Source of the DNA: Streptomyces justiciae
Lineage (GTDB): Bacteria > Actinomycetota > Actinomycetes > Streptomycetales > Streptomycetaceae
Direction of reading: 5' to 3'
Length of the DNA: 64,000 nucleotides
Assembly (NCBI RefSeq): GCF_015163075.1
Contig: NZ_JADDXU010000019.1
Span: 62,001 to 126,000 of the forward strand
The notes beneath the pieces were generated by a model that was not told the DNA's origin, did not search any database, and saw only the letters and a list, made by a program, of their open reading frames with translations. Within the stretch, counting starts at the first letter, position 1. Each line of letters begins with the position of its first letter. A program made the translations under genes and the position numbers. This document shows positions 8,370 to 17,251 of the stretch, one piece after another.

Positions 8370-8422
8370 CCGGCCGAACACCCGCTCGCAACGAGGCAGT
8401 TGTGGCCGGTACGTTCGCTCCC

Positions 8423-9538
8423 ATGCGCATACGGACGATGGTCATCGGTGGCGGGATCGGCGGTACGGCAACGGCGTTGGCGCTGCACAAGGCGGGTGCC
8501 GACGTCGTCGTGCACGAGGCGCATCCCGACTCGGCCGAGGACCTGGGCGCGTTCCTGACGCTGGCGAGCAACGGCATGCGGGCGCTGACCCAGCTCGACG
8601 CCGGTGCCGCCGTCCGGGCGGTCGGGTTCCCGCTGCGGGAGATGCGGGTGCTCGACGCGGCGGGCGAGGAGATGGGGCGGGGGCCGCTGGGCGAGGCCGA
8701 CGATCCGCGCCTGCGGTTCCGGTGCGTGCGCCGCGGCGACCTCAACGCCGCGCTCCAGGCGGAGGCGGTGCGCCGGGGCATCGACGTCCGGCACGGGGTA
8801 CGGCTGACCGCCGTCGAGGAGGGCCCGGACGGCGTCACCGCCCGCTTCTCGGACGGCAGCGCTGCGACGGCCGACCTGCTCGTCGGCGCCGACGGCCTCC
8901 ACTCCACCGTCCGGGAGGCGATCGTCCCGGGCGTGCGCCCGCGGTACGCCGGGCAGCGCGTGTTCTACGGCTACACCGGCGCCGCCCGCCCCCCGGGCGC
9001 CGCCGAGCAGCTCACCATGGTGCGTGGCAGCCGGGCGGCGTTCGGGTACGCGGTGTCGCCCGACGGGGAGACGTACTGGTTCGCCCGCGTGGCCGACGTA
9101 CCGCCGAAGGCGCCCGGCGGCTGGCGGGAGCCGCTGGTCAGGCTGCTGCGCGAGGACGGCGGCCCCGCTGCGGACATCGTCGCGGCCACCCACGACGATG
9201 TGCTCGCCACCGACGCCGCGGAGATACCCGTCGGCACGCCGTGGCGCTCCGCGCGCACCCTGCTCGTGGGCGACGCGGCGCACGCGGCGTCCCCCGCGAC
9301 CGGGCAGGGGGCGTCGATGGCGCTGGAGGACGCGGTCGTCCTCGCCAAGTCCCTGCGGGACGCCCCGGATCTCGACGCCGCGCTGACCCGCTACGAGGCG
9401 CTCCGCCGCCCGCGCGTGGAACACAACATCACCGTCAGCGGCGCCCTCTCGCGCGGCGACCGCCCCACCGGGGCGCCCCGCCCGGGCGAGGACGACCTCG
9501 TACGACTGCTGGACTGGAACAGCGAGTTGGCGGCGTAG
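8423..9538 (+). CDS. FAD-dependent monooxygenase
   Basis: A 371-residue group A flavin monooxygenase. It starts with the FAD-binding GGGIGG motif at residues 9-14, has the DG-type stretch LLVGADGLHSTVRE near 155, and the GD motif LLVGDAAHAASPATGQGASM near 280 that contacts the flavin. Such enzymes hydroxylate aromatic or polyketide-like substrates with NAD(P)H and oxygen; the substrate cannot be read from the sequence. The ATG at 8423 gives an N-terminus that begins directly with the nucleotide fold. It follows the idonate dehydrogenase by 53 bp and converges on the hydrolase gene. Confidence 0.87.
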   Translation: MRIRTMVIGGGIGGTATALALHKAGADVVVHEAHPDSAEDLGAFLTLASNGMRALTQLDAGAAVRAVGFPLREMRVLDAAGEEMGRGPLGEADDPRLRFRCVRRGDLNAALQAEAVRRGIDVRHGVRLTAVEEGPDGVTARFSDGSAATADLLVGADGLHSTVREAIVPGVRPRYAGQRVFYGYTGAARPPGAAEQLTMVRGSRAAFGYAVSPDGETYWFARVADVPPKAPGGWREPLVRLLREDGGPAADIVAATHDDVLATDAAEIPVGTPWRSARTLLVGDAAHAASPATGQGASMALEDAVVLAKSLRDAPDLDAALTRYEALRRPRVEHNITVSGALSRGDRPTGAPRPGEDDLVRLLDWNSELAA

Positions 9539-9548
9539 GGAGAGCCGG

Positions 9549-10244
9549 TCAGATCCAGCCGTCCAGGGACTTCATGAACCCCTCGAAGTCGTCACGGTGG
9601 ATGGTGTGCCCCGCCCCGGTGACCGTGCGCACCTCGAAGCCGCTCGCCCGCAGCCGCGTCACGTCCTCGGCGCCCACCAGGAAGCTGGGGTCGGCGAGTT
9701 GGACGAGGGAGGGCACGAAGGGGCGGTCGGGGACGAAGCCGGTGAGGGGGCGGCCGTCGAGGAAGTACGAGGTGTCCGCGTCCCAGTCGGCCAGCGTGGC
9801 CACCTCGACGTCGACGTCCTCGGGGTCCCAGCGCGGATTGAGCTGGGCTATGTGCTCCCGGGTGACGTTCTTGCCGGACGCGAACACCTCGGGGTCCAGG
9901 GGCTGTTCGGGGTCCGGCGAAGCCCAGGCAGGGTCCGAGTAGACGGCCCGCAGGGGGCGCAGCCGCTCCACCGCCAGGGAGAGGGTGAGCCCGCCGAGGG
10001 AGTGGCCGATGACCACATCGGCACCGGTGGGCAGGGTGTCGACGAGGTCGTCCGCGAAGTGCCGCGGGGTGTACTCGCCGCGCGGCGACCGGCCGTGGCC
10101 GCGCAGATCGACCGCGATCACCCGGTAACCGCGCTCCGCGAGCGCCGGTCCGACGCGGCGCCAGGTACGGGAGTCGGACATGATGCCGTGGACGAGCAGG
10201 GCCGTCCGGTCGCCGGTGCCCCATTCACGGGTGTGGAGTTGCAC
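9549..10244 (-). CDS. Alpha/beta-fold hydrolase
   Basis: A 231-residue alpha/beta hydrolase. The nucleophile elbow GHSLGG places Ser82, the oxyanion region is LLVHGIMSDS near 17-26, and the catalytic His is probably His213 in GAGHTIH, with an acid near residue 188. The set resembles small esterases and C-C bond hydrolases, but the substrate is not apparent. It is convergent with the FAD monooxygenase (10 bp between stops) and lies 33 bp downstream of the methyltransferase on the same strand, possibly co-transcribed with it. Confidence 0.85.
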   Translation of the reverse strand: MQLHTREWGTGDRTALLVHGIMSDSRTWRRVGPALAERGYRVIAVDLRGHGRSPRGEYTPRHFADDLVDTLPTGADVVIGHSLGGLTLSLAVERLRPLRAVYSDPAWASPDPEQPLDPEVFASGKNVTREHIAQLNPRWDPEDVDVEVATLADWDADTSYFLDGRPLTGFVPDRPFVPSLVQLADPSFLVGAEDVTRLRASGFEVRTVTGAGHTIHRDDFEGFMKSLDGWI

Positions 10245-10277
10245 GGAATTCCTTTCGCTCCGGTGGGTGTGCCGCAG

Positions 10278-11018
10278 TCAGTGTGCGGGTTTCTCCCAGA
10301 CGGAGACATGCCGGCCGCTGTCGTGGGTGAACGGCTCCCGAGCCCACCCTTCCCACCGCTCCCGCAGCCGCAGCCCGGCGAGCCGCGCCATCAGGTCGAG
10401 TTCGGCGGGCCAGACGTACCGGAAGGGGATCTCGAAGTACGTCGCCTGCCCGTCCGCGACCCTGACATGGTGCGAACTCATCGCCTGGGTCGCCACGTCG
10501 TAGGTGTCGAACCCCAGCCGCTCCGCCCCGACATGGAACGGTACGGCGTGCTGCCCGGGCGGCAGCTTGCGCAGCTCGGGGACCATGACCTCGACGACGA
10601 AGCAGCCGCCGGGGGCCAGATGGCCGGCGGCGTTGCGGAAGCAGGCCACCTGGGCGTCCTGCGTCGTGAGGTTCATGATCGTGTTGAAGACGAGGTAGGC
10701 GACGGAGAAGTCGCCGTCGACCTTCGTCGTCGCGAAGTCGCCGATCGTGACGCCGATCGCGTCGCCGCCCGGCTTGGCGCGCAGTCGGGCGACCATGGCC
10801 CGGGAGAGGTCGATGCCGTGGACCGGGACACCGCGGGCCGCCAGCGGCAGCGCGATGCGTCCGGTGCCGACACCGAGCTCAAGTGCCCTGCCGCCACCGG
10901 CTCGTTCGGCCAGGAAGTCGACGACCGGTGCTACGGCGTCCGGCGCGAACATGTCCGACGACGACTCGTCGTAGGTCGCCGCGATGGGTTCGGGGAAGTA
11001 TCCGTCCTCGTCGTCCAC
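10278..11018 (-). CDS. Class I SAM-dependent methyltransferase
   Basis: A 246-residue Rossmann-fold methyltransferase with the SAM-binding motif ELGVGTGR at residues 47-54, the acidic loop end VHGIDLS near 70 and a post-motif GDFATT near 95. The small-molecule or protein acceptor cannot be told. The ATG at 11018 begins MDDEDGYFPEPIAATYDESS, a common start for this group. It is followed 33 bp later by the alpha/beta hydrolase and preceded by the ferredoxin-like gene, all on the minus strand. Confidence 0.85.
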   Translation of the reverse strand: MDDEDGYFPEPIAATYDESSSDMFAPDAVAPVVDFLAERAGGGRALELGVGTGRIALPLAARGVPVHGIDLSRAMVARLRAKPGGDAIGVTIGDFATTKVDGDFSVAYLVFNTIMNLTTQDAQVACFRNAAGHLAPGGCFVVEVMVPELRKLPPGQHAVPFHVGAERLGFDTYDVATQAMSSHHVRVADGQATYFEIPFRYVWPAELDLMARLAGLRLRERWEGWAREPFTHDSGRHVSVWEKPAH

Positions 11019-11081
11019 GCTCGGACGGTACCTCTCGGCCGGGCGGTGGCGCCCGTGGATTTCCGCCGGGGTGCCGTGCGT

Positions 11082-11501
11082 TCAGCGGCGGGCGCGGCGG
11101 AGTTCCGGGCGGGGTGGGTTGATGAACTGGAGGGTGAGGGTGGCCGGGGGTTCGGCGAGGCCGGGGCCGCCCGCCGCGACCCAGTCCAGTACGTCGTCCG
11201 TGCAGGCGTCGTCGCCGGACCAGCCGATCCAGGTCGCCCGGCCGCCCCGGCGTCGGCCCTCCCCCGAGGGCTGCACGACCAGGACGTTGGCCTGGTCGCA
11301 GGGGCCGAGGCAGTCGGTCGTACGGACCGCGAGACGGCCGCCGGAGTCCGCGGCGGCGGCCCGCAACCGGTCCAGCTGCCACTGATGGTCGACGCCGGGG
11401 TGCTTGCGCGCGTCGCCGCAGCAGCAGCCCCGGCACAGCACGAGGGTGCACGGCCGGGCACCGGCGGCCCCGAACACGACCCGGCTTCTCGGCACGCTCA
11501 C
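11082..11501 (-). CDS. Thioredoxin-like [2Fe-2S] ferredoxin domain protein
   Basis: A 139-residue protein resembling stand-alone thioredoxin-fold [2Fe-2S] proteins. A Cys-rich N-terminal segment (Cys18, Cys23, Cys26-28) is followed by a second half with CLGPC (Cys64, Cys68), the usual layout for cluster ligation. The frame stays open to 11579, but I chose GTG at 11501 because GGGAGGGG lies 6-7 bases upstream and the conserved part begins there. A C-terminal extension of about 60 residues is less conserved-looking. Role unknown; a redox or metal-related function is likely. Confidence 0.72.
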   Translation of the reverse strand: MSVPRSRVVFGAAGARPCTLVLCRGCCCGDARKHPGVDHQWQLDRLRAAAADSGGRLAVRTTDCLGPCDQANVLVVQPSGEGRRRGGRATWIGWSGDDACTDDVLDWVAAGGPGLAEPPATLTLQFINPPRPELRRARR

Positions 11502-11537
11502 GCCATCCCCTCCCGGTGACACCTCGACTTCCAAGAT

Positions 11538-11662
11538 CGTACGTACTTGTACGGCACACCCAGACCGCGGCCGCCCCAACCGTTGACGGGAACATGCCCC
11601 ATCCCTATCTTCTGACCGGAATCACGAACTACGTTCGAAATTACGGACAGGGACGGTCTCGT
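11538..11662. promoter_or_regulatory. Divergent regulatory region before the arabinanase genes
   Basis: The gap between the ferredoxin-like gene and the first GH43 gene holds an inverted repeat CGTAC-6 bp-GTACG (11538-11553) and a TTCGAA-centred AT-rich patch near 11633-11646. AGGGACGG at 11649-11656 is the RBS of the GH43 gene. No regulator is encoded next to it, so the factor is unknown. Confidence 0.35.
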
Positions 11663-13162
11663 ATGCCTCGGACTCACCTCGGGACACACCGCCGAGCGCT
11701 GCTCGCCTGTGTGCTCGGCCTGCTCCTCGCGCTCGTGGCGGCGACCCAGCCGGCGCAGGCCGCGGAGGGCCGCCCGTACACCAATCCGCTCAAGTCCTTC
11801 AAGGGCGCCGACCCCTGGCTGGAGTACTACGACGGCAACTACTACCTGATCACCACGACGTTCACCGGCATCCTCGGCATCCGGAAGTCGCCGACGCTGG
11901 CGGGCCTCGCCACCGCGCCCAACGTGCAGGTGTGGTCGGACACGACGTCGACCCGCAACACCAACATCTGGGCGCCGGAGATGCACTTCCTCAACGGGCA
12001 CTGGTACGTCTACTACTCCGCCGGACAGAGCGGGGTGGCCTGCTGCGACTCGCAGCGCACGCACGTCCTGGAGAGCGCCGGGACCGACCCGATGGGCCCG
12101 TACAGCTACAAGAACACGCTCACCGGCTCCAACCTCAGCCCGAACGGCTGGCTGATCGACGCGAGCGTGCTGGAGCACGGCGGCAGTCTGTACCTCGTCG
12201 GCAGCGGTTTCATCAACGGCAGTACGCAGAGCCTGGTCATCGCGCCGATGAGCAACCCGTACACGCTGGCGAGCAGCACCTTCACCATCATCTCCAGCCC
12301 CACGGCGAGTTGGGAGACCTCAGGCTCCCCCGTCAACGAGGGCCCCGAGCCGCTCTATCACAACGGCCGCACCTTCCTGACCTTCTCGGCGAGCTCCTGC
12401 CAGACGGCCGACTACAAGCTCGGCATGCTGGAACTGACCGGGTCCAACCCGCTCAACGCGTCGTCCTGGACGAAGAGTTCGTCGCCCGTGTTCCAGCGCA
12501 GTGACGCCAACAGCGTCTACGGCCCAGGACACAACGGCTTCTTCTCCTCCCCTGACGGCACCGAGAACTGGATCGTCTACCACGCCAACTCGTCCTCCTC
12601 CGGCGGTTGCGGCAACGGACGGACCACCCGCGCCCAGAAGTTCACGTGGAACGCCGACGGCACCCCGAACTTCAGCACCCCCGTCGCCCTCGGCACCTCA
12701 CTGCCCGGCCCGTCCGGCGAGACGGCGGCGACCCCGACGTCGTACACGCTCGTCAACCGCAACAGCGGCAAGTGCCTGGACGTGAACGGCGGCAGCACCG
12801 CCGACGGCAACAACATCTTCCAGTGGACCTGCAACGGCGGGACCAACCAGAAGTGGCGGATCGAGGACCTCGGCGACGACACCAACCGGCTGGTCAACGT
12901 GGCGACCGGCAAGGTGGCCGACGTCGCGGACTGCTCCGCCTCGGACGGCGCCGACATCCGCCAGTGGTCGTGGCTCAACAACAAGTGCCAGCGTTTCCGG
13001 CTGGTGTTCACCGCCACCGGTGACTACGTCCGGATCGTCAACGAGTCCACCGGCAAGGTCGCCGACGTCGCCGACTGCGGCACCGCGAACGGCTCCGACG
13101 TACGCCAGTGGACCTGGCTGAACAACAACTGCCAGCAGTGGCGCCTCGTTCCGACGACCTGA
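11663..13162 (+). CDS. Secreted GH43 arabinanase-like enzyme with ricin-type lectin domain
   Basis: A 499-residue exported enzyme. The signal peptide spans about 1-33 (twin Arg, a long Leu-rich core, then AQA). The GH43 five-bladed propeller follows: base Asp50 in GADPW, pKa-modulating Asp166 in WLIDASVLEHGG and acid Glu226 in NEGPEP. From about residue 355 a ricin B trefoil carries three QxW-type repeats (QWTCNG, QWSWLN, QWTWLN). It probably releases arabinose or arabino-oligosaccharides from arabinan or arabinoxylan. The ATG at 11663 is chosen because it starts a proper signal peptide; the open frame extends upstream to 11516. Confidence 0.9.
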   Translation: MPRTHLGTHRRALLACVLGLLLALVAATQPAQAAEGRPYTNPLKSFKGADPWLEYYDGNYYLITTTFTGILGIRKSPTLAGLATAPNVQVWSDTTSTRNTNIWAPEMHFLNGHWYVYYSAGQSGVACCDSQRTHVLESAGTDPMGPYSYKNTLTGSNLSPNGWLIDASVLEHGGSLYLVGSGFINGSTQSLVIAPMSNPYTLASSTFTIISSPTASWETSGSPVNEGPEPLYHNGRTFLTFSASSCQTADYKLGMLELTGSNPLNASSWTKSSSPVFQRSDANSVYGPGHNGFFSSPDGTENWIVYHANSSSSGGCGNGRTTRAQKFTWNADGTPNFSTPVALGTSLPGPSGETAATPTSYTLVNRNSGKCLDVNGGSTADGNNIFQWTCNGGTNQKWRIEDLGDDTNRLVNVATGKVADVADCSASDGADIRQWSWLNNKCQRFRLVFTATGDYVRIVNESTGKVADVADCGTANGSDVRQWTWLNNNCQQWRLVPTT

Positions 13163-13196
13163 CTCTCCCCCCCGCTCCCGTATCCGGAGAACTCCC

Positions 13197-14639
13197 TTGA
13201 GACGCATCGCCGTTCGCCTGCTGCTGGCTCTGCTGGTGGCGCTCACCGCGGCCCTGGGCACCGCCCCCGCTCAGGCCGCCGTCCCCGACTCTCCCGCCGT
13301 GACCTACACCAACCCGATCGCGGAGAAGCGCGCCGACCCGCACATCTTCAAACACACCGACGGCTACTACTACTTCACCGCAACCGTCCCCGAGTACGAC
13401 CGCATCGTGCTGCGCCGGGCCACCACGATCCAAGGCCTGTCCACGGCCTCCGAGGTGACCATCTGGACCAAGCACAGCAGCGGTGTGATGGGCGCGCACA
13501 TCTGGGCGCCGGAGATCCACTTCATCGACGGCAAGTGGTACGTGTACTTCGCCGCCGGGTCCACCAGTGATGTGTGGGCGATCCGCATGTACGTCCTGGA
13601 AGGCACTGGCGCCAACCCGCTGACGGCGACCTGGACCGAGAAGGGCCAGATCACCACGACGTGGGAGAGCTTCTCGCTGGACGCGACCACGTTCGTCGTG
13701 AACGGCGTGCGGTATCTGGCGTGGGCGCAGCGCAACCCGTCGGAGAACAACAACACCAGCCTGTTCATCGCCAAGATGGCCAACCCCTGGACCATCAGCG
13801 GGACTCCGGCCGAACTGTCGCAGCCGACACTGTCCTGGGAGACGGTCGGCTACAAGGTCAACGAAGGGCCGGCGGTGATCCAGCACGGCGGCAAGGTCTT
13901 CATGACGTACTCGGCCTCGGCGACCGACGCCAACTACTGCCTGGGGATGCTGACCGCGTCGGCGACGGCCGACCTGACCAACCCGGCGTCCTGGACGAAG
14001 AGTTCGACGCCGGTGTTCCAGAGCAACGCCTCGACCTCGCAGTACGGCCCGGGCCACAACTCCTTCACCACGTCCGAGGACGGCAAGTCGGACATCCTCG
14101 TCTACCACGACCGCAGCTACAAGGACATCAGCGGCGACCCGCTGAACGACCCCAACCGCCGCACCCGGGTACAGAAGGTCTACTGGAAGGCGGACGGCAC
14201 CCCGGACTTCGGCATCCCGGTCGCCGACGGCGTCACGCCGAAGCGCTTCTCCTCGTACAACTTCGCGGACCGGTTCATCCGCCACTGGGAGTACCGGGCG
14301 AAGATCGAGGCGAACGTCTCGCCGCTCGCCGACTCACAGTTCCGGGTGGTCACCGGTCTCGCGGGCACCGGCACGGTCTCGCTGGAGTCGGCCAACTTCC
14401 CCGGCTACTACCTGCGGCACAAGAACTTCGAGGTGTGGGTGGAGAAGAACGACGGCACGTCGGCCTTCGCCTCCGACGCGAGCTTCTACCAGCGGTCCGG
14501 GCTGGCCGACTCGGCCGGGATCTCGTACGAGTCCTACAACTACGCGGGCCGGTACATCCGGCACTACGACTACCTGCTCTACGTGCAGACGCCGGCCACG
14601 GCGACGGACCGGGGGGATGCCACGTTCTACGCGCAGTAG
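13197..14639 (+). CDS. Secreted exo-alpha-L-arabinofuranosidase, GH43 plus CBM42
   Basis: A 480-residue exported enzyme with a signal peptide ending near APAQA (residue 27). GH43 residues are Asp47 (KRADPHI), Asp162 (SLDATTF) and Glu223 (NEGPA). The C-terminal about 135 residues are an AbfB/CBM42 arabinose-binding trefoil with repeats SYNFADRFIRHWEY, ESANFPGYYLRHKN and SYNYAGRYIRHYDY. This GH43-CBM42 architecture matches the Streptomyces exo-1,5-alpha-L-arabinofuranosidase type. The start is TTG at 13197 with GGAGA 7 bases upstream. It lies 34 bp after the other GH43 gene, so the pair forms an arabinan-degrading operon. Confidence 0.9.
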   Translation: MRRIAVRLLLALLVALTAALGTAPAQAAVPDSPAVTYTNPIAEKRADPHIFKHTDGYYYFTATVPEYDRIVLRRATTIQGLSTASEVTIWTKHSSGVMGAHIWAPEIHFIDGKWYVYFAAGSTSDVWAIRMYVLEGTGANPLTATWTEKGQITTTWESFSLDATTFVVNGVRYLAWAQRNPSENNNTSLFIAKMANPWTISGTPAELSQPTLSWETVGYKVNEGPAVIQHGGKVFMTYSASATDANYCLGMLTASATADLTNPASWTKSSTPVFQSNASTSQYGPGHNSFTTSEDGKSDILVYHDRSYKDISGDPLNDPNRRTRVQKVYWKADGTPDFGIPVADGVTPKRFSSYNFADRFIRHWEYRAKIEANVSPLADSQFRVVTGLAGTGTVSLESANFPGYYLRHKNFEVWVEKNDGTSAFASDASFYQRSGLADSAGISYESYNYAGRYIRHYDYLLYVQTPATATDRGDATFYAQ

Positions 14640-14663
14640 CCGGTTCACAGGCATGATCAAATA

Positions 14664-14699
14664 GACTATAAACCGCGAGTATAATCGCTGTGTATAGTC
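14664..14699 (+). promoter_or_regulatory. Promoter with overlapping inverted repeat before the deacetylase gene
   Basis: A consensus -10 hexamer TATAAT lies at 14680-14685, and perfect 7-bp arms GACTATA (14664-14670) and TATAGTC (14693-14699) flank it. The start codon at 14705 is only 19 bases from the -10 box and has no Shine-Dalgarno, so the message would be nearly leaderless. A repressor on the arms would cover the promoter. Confidence 0.55.
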
Positions 14700-14704
14700 C
14701 CGAC

Positions 14705-15493
14705 ATGCCATCTCTGACCAACCAGATGCACAAAACGGGGGCCGGGTTCCGAGCGGCGCTGATGTCGGCGGCGGCAGCGTGTCTCACGCTGTCGCTGACC
14801 GGCTGCGCGAAGGTCGACACGACCGCGCCCAGCGCCGCCCGGGCCCATGCGGCGCCGGCCACCGCGCAGGCCCGGTTCGGGACCGTCGACTGCCGTCACG
14901 CCAAGTGCATCGCGCTCACCTTCGACGCCGGCCCGAGCGAGCACTCCGCGCGGCTCCTCGACATCCTCAAGGAGAAGCAGGTCCCGGCGACCTTCTTCCT
15001 CCTCGGCAAGCGGCACATCGAGAAGTACCCGGAGCTCGTCAAACGCATGGCGGACGAGGGCCACGAGGTGGCCAGCCACACCTGGGACCACAAGATCCTG
15101 ACCTCGCTGAAGCCGGACGAGATACGCGAGGAGCTCAACCGCCCGAACGACGCGATAGAGCGCCTCACCGGTAAGAGACCCACGCTCATGCGGCCGCCGC
15201 AGGGCCGCACGGACACCGATGTCCACGACATCTGCGCGGAGTTGGGCCTCTCGGAGGTGCTGTGGACGGTCACCGCCAAGGACTACATGACGACCGACTC
15301 GGCCCTCATCCAGAAGCGGGTCCTCGCGCAGGCGTCCCGGGACGGGATCATCCTGCTGCACGACCTCTACGACGGGACGGTCCCGGCGGTGCCCGGCATC
15401 ATCGACGCGCTCAAGGCACGGGGGTATGTGTTCGTGACGGTGCCGCAGTTGCTGGCGCCGGGGAAGGCGGAGCCGGGGAAGGTGTACCGCTGA
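14705..15493 (+). CDS. NodB-type polysaccharide deacetylase, lipoprotein
   Basis: A 262-residue exported carbohydrate esterase 4 protein. A lipobox (SLTGC, Cys34) ends the signal sequence, so it should be membrane-anchored outside. The NodB fold has motif 1 TFDAGP at residues 72-77, motif 2 SHTWDH (His125, His129), motif 3 RPPQGR and a final ILLHD. The usual TFDDGP is altered: the second Asp, a metal ligand, is Ala75, while the catalytic-base Asp74 remains. It likely acts on N-acetyl or O-acetyl groups of peptidoglycan, chitin or xylan. A GTG at 14690 is an alternative start. Confidence 0.87.
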   Translation: MPSLTNQMHKTGAGFRAALMSAAAACLTLSLTGCAKVDTTAPSAARAHAAPATAQARFGTVDCRHAKCIALTFDAGPSEHSARLLDILKEKQVPATFFLLGKRHIEKYPELVKRMADEGHEVASHTWDHKILTSLKPDEIREELNRPNDAIERLTGKRPTLMRPPQGRTDTDVHDICAELGLSEVLWTVTAKDYMTTDSALIQKRVLAQASRDGIILLHDLYDGTVPAVPGIIDALKARGYVFVTVPQLLAPGKAEPGKVYR

Positions 15494-15530
15494 CGCATGC
15501 CCTGGCCGGCGCGGGTGCGGGCGGGAGGGC

Positions 15531-16544
15531 TCAGAAGACGACGGACCAGCCTTCCCGGGTGGCCTGTTCCTTGGTGTACGAGACTCCGTGGACCTTCAGG
15601 CCCTTGGCGTCGAAGAGGGTGATCTCGCCGCCGTGGTTGCCGAGTTGGGCACCGCCCTCGGCGAGCGGTACGAGGAGGCAGGCGCCGGCGGCCAGCGTTC
15701 CGGCGGGCACCGGGGACTTCTGCCCCAGGCGGTCGCCGAGGCGCCACCCTGTGAGGTCGACGGGGTCGGGTGAGGCGTTGAGGAGCGTGACCGTCTCGGC
15801 CTCGGGGGACGGACCGGGCGGGTTGACGAGCGCGGCGACGATCCGCACGGGCAGGGTGCCCGGCTCCGGCCGGTTGCCGTCGACGTCGTCGAGGGCGTGC
15901 CCGGTGACGTCGTCGGTGTGCCAGGACTGGCTCTGGAAGGCGAGGAAGATGCCGACCCACCGGTCCAGCCCGGGGAAGTGGATCAGCACTCCCCCGTCCT
16001 GCCACACCCCGTCGTCACCGCGGAAACGCCGGCTGTTGCCCTGGTTCATGTGGATGTCGTGGATGCCGTTGCCCGGCAGGAAGCCGAACACCTTGTCCTT
16101 GACGCCAGGTTCGGGCCCGAAGCGCTCACCGAACAGATACACCCGGGCGTCGGGGTCGGCGACGGCCCGTCGTACGTAGTGGTCGAGGATGTCGGCGAGG
16201 TCGTTGCCGTCGCCGGGGAGGTCCGGGGGCAGGGTGCGCATCTTCGCCGGGTCGAACAGGTTCCCCCGCACGAAGTCGAGGTTGGGCCCGCCGGGCCCGG
16301 ACGGCAGCGTGTTCCACCCGCTGGCCAGCCCCGCGAGCCGGGCGGTGACCGGGTGCCGGAAGTCCTCGTCGACGAGGTAGAGCAGCTCGGAGGGACGCTC
16401 CTGGGACAACACGTTGACGGCGGCGCGGTAGTGCACGCCCTGGTCGTCGGTCAGATGGATCTGGTAGTGCGGGGTGTCGACGGCGCCCTCGCGCCGGGTG
16501 TCGACAGCCCTGGTGATCAGTACGCCGTAGGCCTTCAGCGGCAT
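15531..16544 (-). CDS. YukJ-like DUF2278 protein with lamin-tail-like domain
   Basis: A 337-residue protein. The first about 215 residues match DUF2278 (PLKAYGVLITRAVD, GNGIHDIHMNQGN, WQDGGVLIHFPG). The last about 110 residues look like a lamin-tail domain (ETVTLLNASPDPVDLTGW, then LGDRLGQKSPVPAG). No signal peptide is seen. The function of DUF2278 is not established. The ATG at 16544 is preferred over TTG 16553 because GGGGGAG lies 9 bases upstream of it. It is convergent with the deacetylase gene and divergent from the SRPBCC gene. Confidence 0.78.
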   Translation of the reverse strand: MPLKAYGVLITRAVDTRREGAVDTPHYQIHLTDDQGVHYRAAVNVLSQERPSELLYLVDEDFRHPVTARLAGLASGWNTLPSGPGGPNLDFVRGNLFDPAKMRTLPPDLPGDGNDLADILDHYVRRAVADPDARVYLFGERFGPEPGVKDKVFGFLPGNGIHDIHMNQGNSRRFRGDDGVWQDGGVLIHFPGLDRWVGIFLAFQSQSWHTDDVTGHALDDVDGNRPEPGTLPVRIVAALVNPPGPSPEAETVTLLNASPDPVDLTGWRLGDRLGQKSPVPAGTLAAGACLLVPLAEGGAQLGNHGGEITLFDAKGLKVHGVSYTKEQATREGWSVVF

Positions 16545-16728
16545 GACGATCAACTCCCCCTGTTATCGGGCGGATTGCCCAACCCTGGGAGTAATCGTAG
16601 AGCGGGCACCGCCGCGCCGGGCCGGTGTCCGCCCGGTGTACGCCCGTCTGTCGACCCCGCGCTGGACGAAGTCTGTGAGCCGTATACGAATACGCCGCTG
16701 AGCTGGCCGGATTCCTTAAGATCCTGCC

Positions 16729-17169
16729 GTGGTCAACTTCCAGCTCGAACGCACGGCCCCGCTCCCTCTCGACGAGACCTGGCGCCGTCTCACCGAGTGG
16801 CCCCGCCATGGCGAGGTCGTCCCCCTGACCCGGGTCACGGTCCTCACGGACCCGCCGACGGGCGAGGGCACGGTGTTCGTGGCCCGCACGGGGCTTGGCC
16901 CGCTGGCCTTCGACGACCGCATGGAGGTCACGGTGTGGCGCCCGCCGGTGGAAGGGGCGTTCGGCTGCTGCCGGTTGGAGAAGCGGGGGCGGGTCGTCAC
17001 CGGGTGGGCGGAGATCGAGGTGGGGCCGGGGCCGGGCGGGCGCAGCCGGGTGGTGTGGCGGGAGGAGCTGGGGTTCCGGTTTCTGCCGGGGGTGGTGGAT
17101 CCGGTGACGCGGAGGGTGGCTCGGTATGTGTTCGGGCGGGCGGTGAATCGGCTGCTGCGGATGGGCTGA
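16729..17169 (+). CDS. SRPBCC (START/Bet v1-like) family protein
   Basis: A 146-residue cytoplasmic protein with the SRPBCC pattern: an initial beta strand FQLERTAPLPLDETWRRLTE, alternating strands through WREELGFRFLPGVVDPVTRR, and a closing amphipathic helix. Such proteins bind hydrophobic ligands in a central cavity; the ligand here is unknown. The GTG start at 16729 has no strong RBS. The 184-bp gap to the divergent DUF2278 gene contains a short palindrome CGTATACG at 16680-16687 and may hold both promoters. Confidence 0.75.
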   Translation: MVNFQLERTAPLPLDETWRRLTEWPRHGEVVPLTRVTVLTDPPTGEGTVFVARTGLGPLAFDDRMEVTVWRPPVEGAFGCCRLEKRGRVVTGWAEIEVGPGPGGRSRVVWREELGFRFLPGVVDPVTRRVARYVFGRAVNRLLRMG

Positions 17170-17251
17170 TGGGGGGCTACCAAAGCCTGCGAGTCTGTCC
17201 GGCACCAGGCGACGCCCGGCTTCCTGGGTCGGCGGGTCTCGGGAGCGGCCC

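Noticed and set aside
15494..15530. Terminator between deacetylase and DUF2278 genes
   Set aside because: Only a 5-bp GCCCT/AGGGC pairing with a long loop is possible, too weak to call.
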